From the NCBI RefSeq assembly GCF_900129855.1, contig NZ_LT670819.1, positions 5,704,001 to 5,768,000 on the forward strand: a DNA stretch of 64,000 nucleotides, given 5' to 3'. The notes beneath the pieces are model-generated. The model was not told the origin of the DNA and ran no database searches. It saw only the letters and a list, made by a program, of their open reading frames with translations. Both the position numbers and the translations under genes were made by a program. Positions 26,219 to 35,460 of the stretch are shown here, in pieces (the stretch's first letter is position 1; each line of letters begins with the position of its first letter). The stretch comes from Streptomyces sp. 3214.6 (GTDB lineage Bacteria; Actinomycetota; Actinomycetes; Streptomycetales; Streptomycetaceae).

Positions 26219-26271
26219 GGACCTCAGCCTCCTGAGGACCTCGGCCTCCTGAGGACCTCAGCCTCCTGAGG
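26205..26271. repeat. four tandem 17-bp hairpin repeats at convergent stops
   Basis: Four copies of CCTCAGCCTCCTGAGGA (copy 3 has one change; copy 4 lacks the last base). Each contains CCTCAG-CCTC-CTGAGG, a 6-bp hairpin. The stop of the upstream gene lies in copy 1 and the stop of the minus-strand protease in copy 4. Confidence 0.9.
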
Positions 26272-29200
26272 CGCGTGGCGGCAGTTTCGGGCGGGAGCGG
26301 TCCGGGGTGTTGGCGTAGTCGGGTGGGGTCGCCGGGGGGCTGGTGGTGAGGAGGTCGAGGGCGAGCTGGACGGCGTCGTCCAGTTGGGCGTGGCGGCCCT
26401 CGGCCCAGTCCAGGGGGGTGCGCTGGATCTCCAGGTCGGGGGTGACGCCCTTGTTCTCCACGGTCCAGCCGTACGCGTCGAACCAGGCCGCGTTCATCGG
26501 GACGGTGATGACCGTGCCGTCGCCGAGCTGGTGGCGGCCGGTCATGCCGACGACTCCGCCCCAGGTGCGCTGGCCGACCACCGGGCCGAGCTTCAGCAGT
26601 TTGAACGCGGCCGTGATCATGTCGCCGTCCGAGGAGGTCGCCTCGTCGGCGAGGGCCACCACCGGGCCGCGCGGCGCGTTCGAGGCGTACGACACCGGCT
26701 GGGCGTTGCGGGTGAGGTCCCAGCCCAGGATGGTGCGTGTCAGTTTCTCCACGACCAGTTCGCTGATGTGGCCGCCCGCGTTGCCGCGCACGTCGACGAT
26801 CAGCGCGGGCCGTGACACCTCCATCCGCAGGTCGCGGTTGAACTGGGCCCAGCCCGAGCCGCCCATGTCGGGGATGTGTAGGTAGCCGCACCGGCCGCCG
26901 CTCAACTCCCGTACCACGGCCCGGCGTTTGGTCACCCAGTCCTGGTAGCGCAGGGGGCGTTCGTCGACGAGGGGGACGACGGCCACCCGGCGGGAGCGGC
27001 CCGCCTCGCCCTCGGCGGGCGTGAAGGTCAGCTCCACGGTGGTGCCGCCGGCGCCGGCGAGGAGTGGGTACGGGCCGGTCACCGGGTCCACGGCCCGGCC
27101 GTCCACGTGCGTGAGCACCGCGCCCTCGCGGATCCCGGTGCCGGCCAGCGGTGAGCGTGCCTTGGAGTCGGAGGAGTCGCCGGACAGGATCCGCAGCACC
27201 GTCCAACCGCCTTCGCGGTGTACGAAGTTGGCGCCCAGGAGCCCTTGCAGGCGCTGGTAGTGCGGTGGTCCCTCGTTGCGGCGGGCGGCGGTGACGTACG
27301 CGTGGGAGGTGCCCAGTTCGCCGAGGACCTCGCGCAGCAGGTCCGCGAACTCGTCGGGCGAGGCGACCCGTTCGACGAGCGGCCGGTACTGGTCGAGGAC
27401 GGCGTCCCAGTCGATGCCGCACATCCCGGGCTCCCAGAAGTAGGCGCGGATCAACCGCCCGGCCTCCTCGTAGGACTGACGCCACTCGGCGCCCGGGTCC
27501 ACCTCGTGCATGATGCGCCGCAGGTCGATCCAGACCGTGGAGTCGGGGTCGCCGGACTCGACGGACGGCACCGCCCGCAGGTCGCCCTCGTCGACCACGA
27601 CGAGCCGGGTGCCGTCGCCGCTGACCGCGAAGAAGTCCAGGTCGCCGACGAGTTCGGACTTCTTCGCCTTGCTGATGGTGAAGTACTCCAGCGTCGGCCG
27701 CCCGCTGGTGTCGTCGGGGTTGGCGAACGTCTCGCCCAGCGCGCCGGAGATCGGCCAGCGCAGCCAGACCAGCCCGCCGCCCGCCACCGGGTGCAGCGCC
27801 GAGTACTTGGAGGCGGTCACCGGGAAGGGCGTGACGCGGCTCTCCAGGCCTTCGATCTCGACGGTGACGGCCCCGCCGGCGCCTTCGTCCTCCTCCTCCA
27901 CCGGGTCGAGGCCGCCGGCCGCCGGACGGCCCTCCGGGGTCAGCGCGAAGGGCGAGGGGGTCGCCGACGACAGCGGCACGAGGTAGGGGCGGCAGCCGAG
28001 CGGGAAGGACAGGTCGCCGGTGTGCACGTCGTACACGGGGTCGAAGCCGCGCCAGGACAGGAACGCCAGATAACGGCCGTCCCTCGTGAACACCGGGTTC
28101 TCGTCCTCGAAGCGGCCGTTGGTCACGTCGATGATCAGCCGGTCCTTTGTGCGGGCCATCTTGATCTGGCGCAGGGAGCGCCCGATCCCCGGGTGCGACC
28201 AGGTCAGCCAGCTGCCGTCGGGGGAGAAGGCCAGGTCGCGGACGGGGCCGTTGACCGACGAGATCAGCTCGGTGACCTCGCCGTTCGAGTCCTCCGTGGC
28301 GTCTATGAGCAGGAGCCGGCCGTCGTGTGAGGCCAGGGCGAGCCGCTCGCCCTCCGGGTCGGAGACCATCTCCAGCACCCGTCCCAGCTCCCCGGAGGCC
28401 AGCCGTCGCGGCTCGCGGTCGCCGCTCGCGCGCGGCAGGTAGGCGATCTCGACGGCGTCCTCGCCCTCCGCGTCCGTCACATAGGCGACCTGCCCGCCCG
28501 AGCCGAGCATCTCCGGCAGCCGCACCCGTACCCCGGGGGTGTCGGTGATCGTCCGGGCGGGGCCGTCGCGGTGCGTCAGCCAGTACAGGCTGCCGCGGAC
28601 GACGACGGCGCTCGCGCGTCCGGTCTCGTCGACGGAGATGCCGTCCACATGCTGGGCGGCCGGGATCTGGTAGGGCCGCCGTCCGGCGCGCGGCCCGCTC
28701 AGCCGTACGTCGATCCGGCGCGGCTCGGAGCCGGCGGCGAGGTCGTCGACGATCCACAGGTCCCCGGCGCACTGGTACACCACCCGGGCGCCGTCGGTGG
28801 AGGCGTGCCGGGCGTAGAAGGCGTCGTGGTCGGTGTGGCGGCGCAGGTCGGAGCCGTCGTAGGCGCAGGAGTAGAGGTTGCCGACGCCTTCGTGGTCGGA
28901 GAGGAAGGCGATCCGGCCGCCGACGAAGAGAGGGGAGGCGAGATGCCCGTCGAGGCCTTCCAGGAGCCGCTGCCCGTGCAGCCACAGGCGGCCCGTGGCG
29001 CCGCCCCGGTAGCGTTTCCAGGCGGCGGGCTCGTGCGGCGGGGTGCCGGTGAGGAGCAGGGTTCTGCGCTCGCCGTCGATCTCGGCGACCTGGAGGTCGG
29101 AGACCGGCCCCCAGGGGAGTTTGCGGCCGGGGGCGCCGTCGGTGGGCACCTTGTAGGCCCACGTGTAGTAGGAGAAGGGCTCGCCGTGGGAGGCGACGGC

Positions 29201-29515
29201 GAGGATGTCGGCGTGGCCGTGCTGGTCGGGGGGCGTCCAGCCGCAGACCTGGGTGTCGGAGTTGCCCCAGTACGTCAGCCGTCGCCCCGGGCCGCCGTCG
29301 ACCGGGACGAGGTGGATCTCCGGGACGAGGCTGCGCCAGCTCGTGTACGCGATCCGGCGGCCGTCGGGGGAGAAGCGGGGGTGTCCGGCCTTGGTACGGT
29401 CGACGGTGAGCCGCCAGGCGCGGCCCGGGTCGGCGAGGGGGGCCAGCCAGAGGTCGTCCTCGGCGACGAAGCACAACAGGTCACCGCTGAGATGGGGCAG
29501 ACGCAGATAGCTCAC
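26258..29515 (-). CDS. tricorn-like protease (peptidase S41B)
   Basis: Large cytosolic serine protease of 1085 residues; tricorn degrades oligopeptides released by the proteasome. The N-terminal ~650 residues are beta-propeller repeats (FSPDGRRIAYTS-type). A PDZ domain and a C-terminal S41 core follow. Catalytic residues of tricorn can be placed: His in LGTSHAYV, nucleophile Ser-Asp in ATSSDGDM, and Glu in TVENKGVTPD. Length is close to the archaeal enzyme (about 1070). ATG 29515 is the start; I see no strong ribosome site. It is a single gene, convergent with the membrane protein. Confidence 0.92.
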   Translation of the reverse strand: MSYLRLPHLSGDLLCFVAEDDLWLAPLADPGRAWRLTVDRTKAGHPRFSPDGRRIAYTSWRSLVPEIHLVPVDGGPGRRLTYWGNSDTQVCGWTPPDQHGHADILAVASHGEPFSYYTWAYKVPTDGAPGRKLPWGPVSDLQVAEIDGERRTLLLTGTPPHEPAAWKRYRGGATGRLWLHGQRLLEGLDGHLASPLFVGGRIAFLSDHEGVGNLYSCAYDGSDLRRHTDHDAFYARHASTDGARVVYQCAGDLWIVDDLAAGSEPRRIDVRLSGPRAGRRPYQIPAAQHVDGISVDETGRASAVVVRGSLYWLTHRDGPARTITDTPGVRVRLPEMLGSGGQVAYVTDAEGEDAVEIAYLPRASGDREPRRLASGELGRVLEMVSDPEGERLALASHDGRLLLIDATEDSNGEVTELISSVNGPVRDLAFSPDGSWLTWSHPGIGRSLRQIKMARTKDRLIIDVTNGRFEDENPVFTRDGRYLAFLSWRGFDPVYDVHTGDLSFPLGCRPYLVPLSSATPSPFALTPEGRPAAGGLDPVEEEDEGAGGAVTVEIEGLESRVTPFPVTASKYSALHPVAGGGLVWLRWPISGALGETFANPDDTSGRPTLEYFTISKAKKSELVGDLDFFAVSGDGTRLVVVDEGDLRAVPSVESGDPDSTVWIDLRRIMHEVDPGAEWRQSYEEAGRLIRAYFWEPGMCGIDWDAVLDQYRPLVERVASPDEFADLLREVLGELGTSHAYVTAARRNEGPPHYQRLQGLLGANFVHREGGWTVLRILSGDSSDSKARSPLAGTGIREGAVLTHVDGRAVDPVTGPYPLLAGAGGTTVELTFTPAEGEAGRSRRVAVVPLVDERPLRYQDWVTKRRAVVRELSGGRCGYLHIPDMGGSGWAQFNRDLRMEVSRPALIVDVRGNAGGHISELVVEKLTRTILGWDLTRNAQPVSYASNAPRGPVVALADEATSSDGDMITAAFKLLKLGPVVGQRTWGGVVGMTGRHQLGDGTVITVPMNAAWFDAYGWTVENKGVTPDLEIQRTPLDWAEGRHAQLDDAVQLALDLLTTSPPATPPDYANTPDRSRPKLPPRASGG

Positions 29516-29619
29516 CTTCCCATGCTTTTCCGGCGAAAGGGGGCGGGCAACTCGTGCGGCGGGCCCGCGACCCGTGCGGCTTGCTTACGCCTCCTTCACA
29601 TGCGTGAGCCAGCACACGT

Positions 29620-29634
29620 ACGAAACGGTTTCGT
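29620..29634. promoter_or_regulatory. TetR-type operator
   Basis: Dyad ACGAAA-CGG-TTTCGT with a further half-site GTACGAAAC at 29664-29672, between tricorn and the tetR gene. Confidence 0.6.
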
Positions 29635-29706
29635 TTCGCTGCATCTCAGGGTATGTTCATGGTGTACGAAACGAGTGGGTGACGACGGAACCGGAAGGTG
29701 TGTGCC

Positions 29707-30315
29707 ATGACTGAGATCGCAACGGCGCGTCGCAGTCGCATCACGCCCGAGCGTGAGGCCGAACTGTACGAGGCCGTGCTCGTCCTGCTCCGCGAAGTCG
29801 GCTACGACGCCCTCACCATGGACGCCGTCGCCGCGCGCACCCGTTCCAGCAAGGCCACGCTCTACCGCCAGTGGGGCGGCAAGGCCGAACTGGTGGCGAA
29901 GGCGGTCCGGCACAACAAGCCGGGCATCGCCGGTCTCGGCGAGATCGACACCGGCTCGCTCAGGGGCGACATGCACGCCCTCACGCAACGCACGGACGAC
30001 TGCGAGATGGAACAGAGCTCCGCGCTGATGCGGGGTCTGGCGATGGCGATCCACGGCAACCCCGACCTCCTGCAGGCGTTCCGCGAGCATCTGATCGAAC
30101 CGGAGATGGCGGACTTCCGCCGCGTCCTGCAGCGGGCGATCGACCGGGGCGAGATCCGAGCGGACAACCCGGCGATCGAGTTCGTGATGCACATGATGAT
30201 CGGCGGGTTCGCCGCCCGTTCGATGATCGACGAGCAGCCGCCGACGCAGGAGTTCCTCCTTTCGTACATCGACGCAGTGGTCCTCCCCGCCCTCTGCGCA
30301 CCTGCCACCACCTGA
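29707..30315 (+). CDS. TetR-family regulator
   Basis: 202 residues. N-terminal HTH (YDALTMDAVAARTRSSKATLYRQW, quoted in part: AARTRSSKATLYRQW), with a C-terminal helical ligand domain of the TetR_C type. ATG 29707 has GGAAGG eight bases upstream; a GTG three codons earlier is possible. It precedes an MMPL efflux pump on the same strand by 160 bp, so it is probably the pump's repressor, acting at the ACGAAA/TTTCGT dyad and autoregulating. Confidence 0.9.
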   Translation: MTEIATARRSRITPEREAELYEAVLVLLREVGYDALTMDAVAARTRSSKATLYRQWGGKAELVAKAVRHNKPGIAGLGEIDTGSLRGDMHALTQRTDDCEMEQSSALMRGLAMAIHGNPDLLQAFREHLIEPEMADFRRVLQRAIDRGEIRADNPAIEFVMHMMIGGFAARSMIDEQPPTQEFLLSYIDAVVLPALCAPATT

Positions 30316-30477
30316 CCCCGACCGTCCCCACGGTCCGCCCACCCTGACGCACCGCTCACGTCGTCGGGCCGATCACCCCTGCCTCCCCGCCGGGTTGGTC
30401 AACCCTGCCCTTGGGGCCTGTGTCGGAAATCCCGGCCGGGCGCCCTCACCACACGACCTGACCGGGAGTACGCCTCC

Positions 30478-32718
30478 GTGGCCACGTTCCTCTACAAACT
30501 CGGCCGGCTCGCCTTCAGGCGACGCCACTTCGTAGCCCTGATATGGGTGGCGCTGCTGACCCTCGCCGGGGTCGGCGCGGCCTCCGCGCCCGCCGCCGGC
30601 ACCACCTCCTTCTCCATCCCGGGCGTCGAGGCCCAGAAGGCCTTCGACCTGCTGGAACAGCGCTTCCCCGGGGCCAGCGCCGACGGCGCGACCGGGCGCA
30701 TCGTCTTCAAGGCCCCCGAGGGCCAGAAGATGACGGACGCCGCCAACAAGGCGACCGTCGAGAAGACCGTCAGCACGCTGGGCGACGGCTCCGAGGTCGT
30801 CTCCGTCGCCGACCCGTTCACGTCGCACGCCGTGAGCAAGGACGGCACGGTCGCCTACGCGTCCGTCAAGTACAAGGTCCCCGGCATGGAGCTGAAGGAC
30901 TCGACCCGGGACGCCCTGGAGAAGGCCGCGGACGACGCCCGGGCCGGCGGACTCACCGTCGACGTCGGCGGCGACGCCCTGCAGGCCCCGGCCGAGGCCG
31001 GAGCCATCGGTGAGGTCATCGGCCTCGCCATCGCCGCGGTCGTCCTCGTCATCACCCTGGGCTCGCTGGTCGCGGCCGGACTGCCGCTGCTGACCGCCAT
31101 CATCGGCGTCGGCATCGGCGTCTCCACCATCACCGCCCTCGCCAACGCGCTCGACCTCGGCGACACCACCTCCACGCTCGCGCTGATGATCGGCCTCGCG
31201 GTCGGCATCGACTACGCGCTGTTCATCGTCTCCCGCTACCGCAGCGAACTCGCCGAGGGCCGCGACCGCGAGGAAGCCATCGGCCGCGCCACCGGCACCG
31301 CCGGCTCCGCGGTGGTCTTCGCGGGCCTCACGGTCGTCATCGCGCTGGCGGGCCTCTCGGTCGTCGGCGTCCCGATGCTGACCAAGATGGGCCTCGCCGC
31401 GGCGGGCACGGTCGTGGTCGCCGTCCTCATCGCACTGACCATGATCCCGGCGCTCCTCGGCTACGCGGGCAAGAAGGTCCGGGCGACGGGCGAGAAGCGC
31501 AAGGCGGCCGGCGGCAAGCGCACGGCGGGCGGCGAGCAGGACAAGCCGGCCGCCAAGCCCGGCCTGGGCACCCGCTGGGCGAGCTTCGTCATCCGCCGTC
31601 CGGCCGCCGTACTGCTGCTCGGCCTGGTCGGCCTCGGCACCATCGCCGTCCCGGCCACCCAGCTGGAGCTGGGCCTGCCCGACGACGGCTCACAGCCGAC
31701 GTCCACGACCCAGCGCCGCGCCTACGACCTGCTGTCGGAGGGCTTCGGCCCCGGCTTCAACGGCCCCCTGATGATCGTGGTCGACGCCAAGAACAGCGAC
31801 GACCCGCAGGCCGCGGCCACCTCCGTCACCGACGGCATCAAGGACCTCAAGGACGTCGCGACGGTGACCCCGGCGGCCTTCAACAAGGCCGGCGACACCG
31901 CCACGATCACCGTCATCCCGGGCTCCAAGCCGTCCTCGGCGCAGACCGAGGACCTGGTGCACGCCATCCGTGACCAGGGCGTCGGCGTCAAGGCCGACAG
32001 CGGCGCGCAGGTCCTGGTCACCGGCACCACCGCGATGAACATCGACTTCTCGCAGAAGCTCACCGACGCGCTGATCCCGTACCTGGGCCTCGTCGTCGGC
32101 CTCGCCTTCCTCCTGCTGATCGTGGTCTTCCGCTCCATCCTGGTCCCGCTGAAGGCGGCCCTCGGCTTCCTGCTCAGCGTGCTCGCCGCGCTCGGCGCCG
32201 TCGTCGCGGTCTTCCAGTGGGGCTGGCTGTCCGGCCTGATCGGCGTCGAGGAGACCGGCCCGATCATGTCGATGATGCCGATCTTCATGGTCGGCGTGGT
32301 CTTCGGACTCGCGATGGACTACGAGGTGTTCCTCGTGACCCGCATGCGCGAGGCATACGTCCACGGCGAGAGCCCGAGCCAGGCCGTGGTCACCGGCTTC
32401 CGGTACAGCGCCAAGGTCGTGGCCGCCGCCGCGATCATCATGATGGCCGTCTTCGGCGGCTTCATCAGCTCCAGCGAGTCGATGATCAAGATGATCGGCT
32501 TCGGCCTCGCGATCGCCGTCTTCTTCGACGCGTTCATCGTGCGCATGGCGATCGTGCCGGCCGTGCTGGCGCTGCTCGGCAAGAAGGCCTGGTGGCTCCC
32601 GAAGTGGCTGGACCGCGCCCTGCCCAACGTCGACGTCGAGGGCGAGGGACTGCGCACGCAGGACGACGCCGCCTCCTCCCGCGACGGCGACGAGGACCGG
32701 GAACTGGTACGCGCCTGA
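30478..32718 (+). CDS. MMPL-family RND transporter
   Basis: Proton-driven exporter of 746 residues. Two repeats of one helix, a large extracytoplasmic loop, and five helices. The family's GLAVGIDYALFIVSRYR motif is in the first repeat and GLAMDYEVFLVTRMRE in the second (Asp-Tyr pairs used in proton relay). Streptomycete relatives include ActII-3-type pumps. A Lys/Arg-rich cytoplasmic linker separates the halves (about residues 325-360). GTG 30478 follows a GGGAG site. Confidence 0.93.
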   Translation: MATFLYKLGRLAFRRRHFVALIWVALLTLAGVGAASAPAAGTTSFSIPGVEAQKAFDLLEQRFPGASADGATGRIVFKAPEGQKMTDAANKATVEKTVSTLGDGSEVVSVADPFTSHAVSKDGTVAYASVKYKVPGMELKDSTRDALEKAADDARAGGLTVDVGGDALQAPAEAGAIGEVIGLAIAAVVLVITLGSLVAAGLPLLTAIIGVGIGVSTITALANALDLGDTTSTLALMIGLAVGIDYALFIVSRYRSELAEGRDREEAIGRATGTAGSAVVFAGLTVVIALAGLSVVGVPMLTKMGLAAAGTVVVAVLIALTMIPALLGYAGKKVRATGEKRKAAGGKRTAGGEQDKPAAKPGLGTRWASFVIRRPAAVLLLGLVGLGTIAVPATQLELGLPDDGSQPTSTTQRRAYDLLSEGFGPGFNGPLMIVVDAKNSDDPQAAATSVTDGIKDLKDVATVTPAAFNKAGDTATITVIPGSKPSSAQTEDLVHAIRDQGVGVKADSGAQVLVTGTTAMNIDFSQKLTDALIPYLGLVVGLAFLLLIVVFRSILVPLKAALGFLLSVLAALGAVVAVFQWGWLSGLIGVEETGPIMSMMPIFMVGVVFGLAMDYEVFLVTRMREAYVHGESPSQAVVTGFRYSAKVVAAAAIIMMAVFGGFISSSESMIKMIGFGLAIAVFFDAFIVRMAIVPAVLALLGKKAWWLPKWLDRALPNVDVEGEGLRTQDDAASSRDGDEDRELVRA

Positions 32719-33035
32719 CACGCGCCTGATCTGCCAGTTCACCTGAAAGACCGCCGGTGAGGGCTCCGTGGGGACGGGGCGCCCTCACCGGCTTCTTCTT
32801 TCTTCTTCCTTGTGACCCACTTTCGGGTGAGGCGCGGTCCCGGCAGGGGCCGCGCGGGCCGATACGCCAAGGGTGTGGTGCGTTCGGTACATATATGGAC
32901 ATGGAAGGCTACTGTCACCGCAATATGGACGGTTCGTAACGAGTGGTGTTAATGAGGCGTTTGGTTCGTGGTTGGTGGTCAAGTGTTGGCCGTGCGGCCG
33001 GTTCGGCCGCGACCCGCACCAAGCAAGGAGACCTT
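32719..33035. other. intergenic: terminator then promoter region
   Basis: 317 bp. The left part holds the MMPL terminator. The remainder (to 33035) is comparatively AT-rich around 32885-32945 and must contain the promoter of the lamin-tail gene, whose ribosome site AAGGAG is at 33025-33030. No RNA gene or ORF is convincing. Confidence 0.5.
32753..32792 (+). terminator. rho-independent terminator after MMPL gene
   Basis: 12-bp stem GCCGGTGAGGGC / GCCCTCACCGGC followed by a pyrimidine tract TTCTTCTTTCTTCTTCC, unusually T-rich for this genome. Confidence 0.88.
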
Positions 33036-33623
33036 GTGTCCGCTTCTGTTTCCGCTCGCTGTCTCGCCGCCGCCGCGCTCGCCGCCGCCGTGGTCGGGAC
33101 GGTGGCGCTGCCGGCCTCCGCCGCCGACCACCCGCGTCAGTCCCGGCCGAAGGTGGAGATCAGCGCCGTGCAGTACGACGCACCGGGCCGAGACGACCGC
33201 TCCGGCCGCTCCCTGAACAAGGAGTGGGTGGAGCTGACCAACACCACCCGCAACGAGATCAACCTGCACGGGTGGACCCTCTCGGACGAGAGCGGCGACA
33301 CCTACACGTTCCGCCACTACCGCCTGGCCGGCCGCGCCACCGTCCGCATCCACACCGGCGAGGGCCGCGACACCCGCACCGACCTGTTCCAGGACCGCCG
33401 ACGTGAGGTGTGGGACAACCACGCCGACACCGCCACCCTCCGCAACGACCGCGACCGCTTCGTCGACGAGAAGTCCTGGGGCCACGACCGCCACCACGGC
33501 GGTGACCGCTACCACGGCGACGACCGTCACCACGGGGAGGACCGCCACCACGGGGAGGACCGCCACCACGGGGAGGACCGCCACCACGGCGACGACCGCC
33601 ACCACGGCGGGGACCGTCACTGA
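33036..33623 (+). CDS. secreted lamin-tail-domain protein with His-rich repeat tail
   Basis: 195 residues. GTG 33036 follows AAGGAG and starts a signal peptide (helix about residues 7-25, cleavage near PASAADH). The mature part is a lamin-tail (LTD) beta-sandwich (KVEISAVQYDAP, EWVELTN, LHGWTLSDESGDTYTF). The C-terminal ~45 residues consist of seven or eight HHGEDR-like hexads. LTD proteins of streptomycetes are extracellular and of unknown role; the His/Asp/Glu tail could bind metal (inference). DNA units of 18 bp are nearly identical, so length variation is likely. Confidence 0.85.
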   Translation: MSASVSARCLAAAALAAAVVGTVALPASAADHPRQSRPKVEISAVQYDAPGRDDRSGRSLNKEWVELTNTTRNEINLHGWTLSDESGDTYTFRHYRLAGRATVRIHTGEGRDTRTDLFQDRRREVWDNHADTATLRNDRDRFVDEKSWGHDRHHGGDRYHGDDRHHGEDRHHGEDRHHGEDRHHGDDRHHGGDRH

Positions 33624-33641
33624 CGAACCCGCACAGACGGC

Positions 33642-33677
33642 GGCGCGTCCGACCCTTCCTTCAGGGTCGGGCGCGCC
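33642..33677 (+). terminator. terminator after lamin-tail gene
   Basis: 15-bp stem GGCGCGTCCGACCCT paired with its complement (one G-T), six-base loop. Confidence 0.75.
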
Positions 33678-33720
33678 GCTCGTCCATGTCCCGAGCGCCG
33701 GCCCCTGGGAGGATGCGGAC

Positions 33721-34020
33721 ATGTCGACGGATCCCTTGCGGGCGAGAGCCCGCGCGCTGTGGGAGGACCTGGCCGGGGTGCCGGTGTCGTTCGCGCCGAG
33801 GGGGGAGGTGACCGTGGTGGCCTCCCCGCACTCCGGGCTGTGCCCGGCGGGCTGGGTCGGCGTGGTCGCGCTGGGCGGATCGCCGATCGTTACCGTGCCG
33901 GGCGAGGCGGCGGCCGGGCTGGTTCGTAAGGCGTTGGCGGGGCTGCCGGTGGATCAACTGCCCGCCAATGACGCGGAGTTGCAGCACCTGGCGGAGGCGG
34001 CCGGTGAGGACGACGCGGAT
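33721..34020 (+). pseudogene. truncated GNAT-type acetyltransferase gene
   Basis: A good start (GGGAGG before ATG 33721) opens about 80 residues (DPLRARARALWEDLAGVPV; SGLCPAGWVGVVALGG) matching the N-terminal domain of a streptomycete GNAT group. The frame then runs antisense through the ATP-binding gene and loses similarity near residue 80-100. The acetyl-CoA-binding half is absent. The open frame continues to 34245 but that part looks non-coding. I read it as a gene truncated by arrival of the neighbouring cluster. Confidence 0.55.
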
Positions 34021-34475
34021 GTAGTGGCGAAGCCGGGAGTCCTTTCCCCCTCTCGCAGTACGACTTCCGCCCACACCGTCTTGCGTGGACACGGTTCCGG
34101 GACCACGCCCCAGCGGTCTGCCAAAGCGTCCACCAGGAGGAGGCCTCTGCCCGAGGGGGAGTCCGCGTCGGGTCGGCCGGGGACCGGGAGGCGGTCGCCG
34201 CGGGTGTCGGTCACCTCGATGCGGAGGGTGTCCGCGATGACGTAGAGGCTGAGCCTGAAGTCCCGTCCCGGTACGCGGCCGTGGGTTGCGGCGTTGGTCG
34301 CCAGCTCGGCGACGATCTGCGCCGCGCTGTCCAACGGCAGTCCCCAGGAGCGGAGTTGCTCCGTCGCGAGGAGCCTCGCCAGGCGGGCGCCGCGGGGCGT
34401 GGGGGACAGGAGGACGGTGAAGTTGCGGAAGTGGGCGGAGAGTTCGTTTTCAGGGGCACGCGTTTCGTGATTCAC
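33954..34475 (-). CDS. RsbW-like ATP-binding (HATPase) regulatory protein
   Basis: 173 residues. The anti-sigma-factor kinase-type HATPase fold has the N box AQIVAELATNAATHG, the G1 DTRGDRLP and the G2 SGRGLLLVDALADRWG. The last ~35 residues (after WAEVVL) are Ser/Ala-rich, overlap the GNAT remnant and look like read-through into foreign sequence, so the natural C-terminus was probably lost. It is divergent from an XRE/DUF397 pair, the standard streptomycete arrangement; partners are usually that pair rather than a sigma factor. Confidence 0.85.
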   Translation of the reverse strand: MNHETRAPENELSAHFRNFTVLLSPTPRGARLARLLATEQLRSWGLPLDSAAQIVAELATNAATHGRVPGRDFRLSLYVIADTLRIEVTDTRGDRLPVPGRPDADSPSGRGLLLVDALADRWGVVPEPCPRKTVWAEVVLREGERTPGFATTSASSSPAASARCCNSASLAGS

Positions 34476-34611
34476 GTGACTCAGAGTGGCGGAGCCTGCT
34501 TACTGTGATCAGTGGCGGCGCGTGTGCGTAGCGTTACTGTCCGGAGTTTGTCTCGTCCTGTCTCGGCTGTCCGTAGTGCCGTGCGGGTACGGGTGGGCGT
34601 TGGAGGTGGTC

Positions 34612-35460
34612 ATGAACGACGGTATGGACGAGGCCGGTTGGGATGTCGAGCCGGGCGACGAGATCGAGCCGGTGGTGCAGGCGGTGGGGCGTCTGCTCAA
34701 GGTCTGCCGCGAGGCGGCGGACATGCGGACGGCCGACCTGGGCGAGGTCATGGGCTACGGCGAGGACATGATCCGCAAGATGGAGCGCGGGCAGCGGATC
34801 CCGAGGCCGGAGTTCCTGGACAGGGCGGACACGGTACTGAACGCGCAGGGTCATCTCAGGGCCTTCACGGAGGACATGAGGAAGGCCCGGTATCCGAAGA
34901 AGGTGCGGGAGCTGGCGGATTGGGAGGCGCGGGCCGCCGAGTTGCTGGTGTACAGCAACCACAACATCCAGGGCTTGTTGCAGACGCCGGAGTACGCGCG
35001 TGCGTTGTTCGAGATGGCGCAGCCGCCGTACTCGGCGGATCAGATCGAGCGTGGAACGGCCGCCCGCATGGCGCGCAAGGTGATCTATGAGCGGGATCCT
35101 GCTCCGTCGCTCAGCTTCGTCCAGGAGCAGGTAACCCTCGAGCGGCCGCTCGGCGGGAAGGTGGTGCTGCGTCGACAGCTCGAACACCTGCTGGAAGTAG
35201 GGCGGTTGCGCAACGTCACGCTCCAGGTCATGCCGACCGACTGCCACGAGCACGCCGGAATCCACCAGGGCATGATCCATTTGCTCAAGTTTCCCGACGG
35301 CACGGGAATGGGGCGATCTCCCGGTGCCTTCAATGGCCGCCCGGTCTCAACTCCCAGAGACCTCCGTATCCTTGAAATGCGCTACGGCATGATCCGGGCG
35401 CAAGCCCTCACGCCGAGGGAGTCGCTGGCCTTCATCGAGAAGCTACTGGGGAGACTATGA
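34612..35460 (+). CDS. XRE-family regulator with DUF5753 domain
   Basis: 282 residues. An N-terminal HTH_31-type helix-turn-helix (LLKVCREAADMRTADLGEVMG) and a C-terminal DUF5753 domain starting near ELLVYSNHNIQGLLQTPEYA (quoted in part: NIQGLLQTPEYA) with EQVTLERPLGG and HLLKFPDG. ATG 34612 follows GGAGG. Members of this abundant family pair with small DUF397 proteins and influence development and antibiotic production. The stop overlaps the DUF397 start (ATGA). Confidence 0.9.
   Translation: MNDGMDEAGWDVEPGDEIEPVVQAVGRLLKVCREAADMRTADLGEVMGYGEDMIRKMERGQRIPRPEFLDRADTVLNAQGHLRAFTEDMRKARYPKKVRELADWEARAAELLVYSNHNIQGLLQTPEYARALFEMAQPPYSADQIERGTAARMARKVIYERDPAPSLSFVQEQVTLERPLGGKVVLRRQLEHLLEVGRLRNVTLQVMPTDCHEHAGIHQGMIHLLKFPDGTGMGRSPGAFNGRPVSTPRDLRILEMRYGMIRAQALTPRESLAFIEKLLGRL

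Noticed and set aside
26205..26271. CRISPR-like array
   Set aside because: The four 17-bp units are contiguous with no spacers, and no cas genes are present.
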